6,667 nt of DNA from Spirochaetales bacterium (lineage in GTDB: Bacteria > Spirochaetota > Spirochaetia > SPDA01). The stretch is from NCBI GenBank assembly GCA_004525155.1, contig SPDA01000097.1, positions 1 to 6,667 of the forward strand, in the 5' to 3' direction. The notes beneath the pieces were generated by a model. It was not told the DNA's origin, did not search any database, and saw nothing but the letters and a program-made list of their open reading frames with translations. Both the position numbers and the translations under genes were made by a program. Within the stretch, counting starts at the first letter, position 1; the number at the start of each line of letters is the position of its first letter. Shown in pieces: positions 5,881 to 6,667 of this stretch.

Positions 5881-6667
5881 TTACGGTGAAAACCAAGAGC
5901 CGGATGTAAAATCGATGATAAGGGAATTATCCGGGGGTTCAGAATCCTGCCAGAGACCGTATACCAGATCTTTCCGGTTCCCGACCACCAGGCCGCCCAT
6001 AAAGGACAATCCGCCTGTCGCAAGCATTTCCTTGCCGGTAAAGCGTTCATCACCGGAATAATGGGCGATGAAGGCTTCCGTAATCTGCGGGGCCAGCATG
6101 GCAGCTTCCGGCTCCTTCATGCCGAACTTAATCATAGTTGCCACGGCGATGCCGTTTATGCCGCTCCTGACATTGGATTTCGAGTAGTCCGCAAAATCCC
6201 TTCCGGCTGCGGTAAATGAAGGGATTTCTGTAACATTGAAGGATGATATGACGGCCTTCCCGGAGCTTTCGAGAGTTACCAGACGCAGAGGGTCGGGATA
6301 GGTTACCAGGGAACCGGTTTCCACATCGTACAAATAGGTGCCGTTTTTGAACTTTGTAAGGGCAATGTCCTGGGCATGGTAATGCCCGGTGAAAACCAGG
6401 GGCACTTTACCGGACGCGAGGATCCGGGCAACCTGGACATTGCTGCGGACTAGGTAATCACGGAAATGTTTTTTCTGGCTGTTGTAATGCTCAACCACAC
6501 CGTGATGCATGACGGCAAGCATAACCTTGTTTTGTTTAATTCCCCAGGCAAGGGTATCCCTTATCCAGTTTATCTGCGCGTGGGAAAATTTACCCCCTGT
6601 AAAAGGAGAATCCCTTTTCACGTTTTTCTCATATTCGCAGGCATCCAGCGCCAGAATCCAGAGACCC
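5881..6667 (-). CDS. Calcineurin-like metallophosphoesterase, 5' end cut by window edge
   Basis: The last 261 residues of a phosphoesterase with the two-metal calcineurin-like fold. The frame is open to the window edge. The stretch WILALDACEYEKN encoded upstream of an internal GTG at 6621 looks like the LALD segment that follows the GNH motif in this family, so that GTG is not the start. Visible C-terminal half-site motifs are VMHHG with H54 and H55, and TGHYHAQD with H95 and H97 (numbering the visible part); the DxH, GDxxD and GNHD motifs would lie outside the window. After the catalytic core (about residue 145) comes a region of about 115 residues, part helical, that I do not recognise. The substrate (nucleotide, phosphodiester or phosphoprotein) cannot be assigned, nor can a signal peptide be judged. 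The HD-GYP gene follows 66 bases downstream on the same strand and may share its transcript. Confidence 0.85.
   Translation of the reverse strand, partial: GLWILALDACEYEKNVKRDSPFTGGKFSHAQINWIRDTLAWGIKQNKVMLAVMHHGVVEHYNSQKKHFRDYLVRSNVQVARILASGKVPLVFTGHYHAQDIALTKFKNGTYLYDVETGSLVTYPDPLRLVTLESSGKAVISSFNVTEIPSFTAAGRDFADYSKSNVRSGINGIAVATMIKFGMKEPEAAMLAPQITEAFIAHYSGDERFTGKEMLATGGLSFMGGLVVGNRKDLVYGLWQDSEPPDNSLIIDFTSGSWFSP

Noticed and set aside
5881..6621. Metallophosphoesterase as a complete gene starting at the GTG at 6621.
   Set aside because: The frame stays open upstream to the window edge and encodes WILALDACEYEKN, which looks like part of the catalytic domain. The N-terminal metal motifs would otherwise be missing.

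Overview
The window holds six protein-coding genes packed almost end to end, with no RNA gene, mobile element, CRISPR array or long repeat that I could see. No stretch longer than about 100 bases lacks a gene. Two genes run off the edges: the dihydroorotase gene loses its 3' end at base 1, and the metallophosphoesterase gene loses its 5' end at base 6667. The compact layout, Shine-Dalgarno sites and overlapping genes are bacterial. The GAF/HD-GYP protein and the short dihydroorotase beginning [11 protein letters not shown] remind me of proteins from free-living Spirochaetota (Spirochaeta/Treponema relatives). That is recollection of family resemblance, not a search, so the phylum is a weak inference.

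Region 1 (1-2611, minus strand) is a nucleotide-synthesis operon read leftward, purK -> purE -> pyrC, with overlaps of 8 and 4 bases that suggest translational coupling. PurK and PurE form the two-step bacterial route from AIR through N5-CAIR to CAIR in purine synthesis. PyrC closes the dihydroorotate ring in pyrimidine synthesis. One transcript therefore probably serves both branches.

Region 2 (2612-2705) is a 94-base divergent promoter region. It has a plausible sigma-70-type promoter for purK on the minus strand, and an extended -10 plus a strong Shine-Dalgarno for the next gene on the plus strand.

Region 3 (2706-4586, plus strand) encodes a 626-residue protein. Its N-terminus looks like a bacterial PH/GRAM-type domain, its middle is helical with a TerB-like stretch, and its C-terminus is a complete CbbX/SpoVK-type AAA+ ATPase. 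This is the least expected gene here and the best candidate for an undescribed function.

Region 4 (4591-6667, minus strand) holds a GAF/HD-GYP cyclic-di-GMP phosphodiesterase, converging tail to tail with the ATPase gene across 4 bases. Upstream of it is a calcineurin-like metallophosphoesterase missing its N-terminus, separated by 66 bases with promoter-like sequence. These two may be co-transcribed, but the spacing also allows a separate promoter for the HD-GYP gene.
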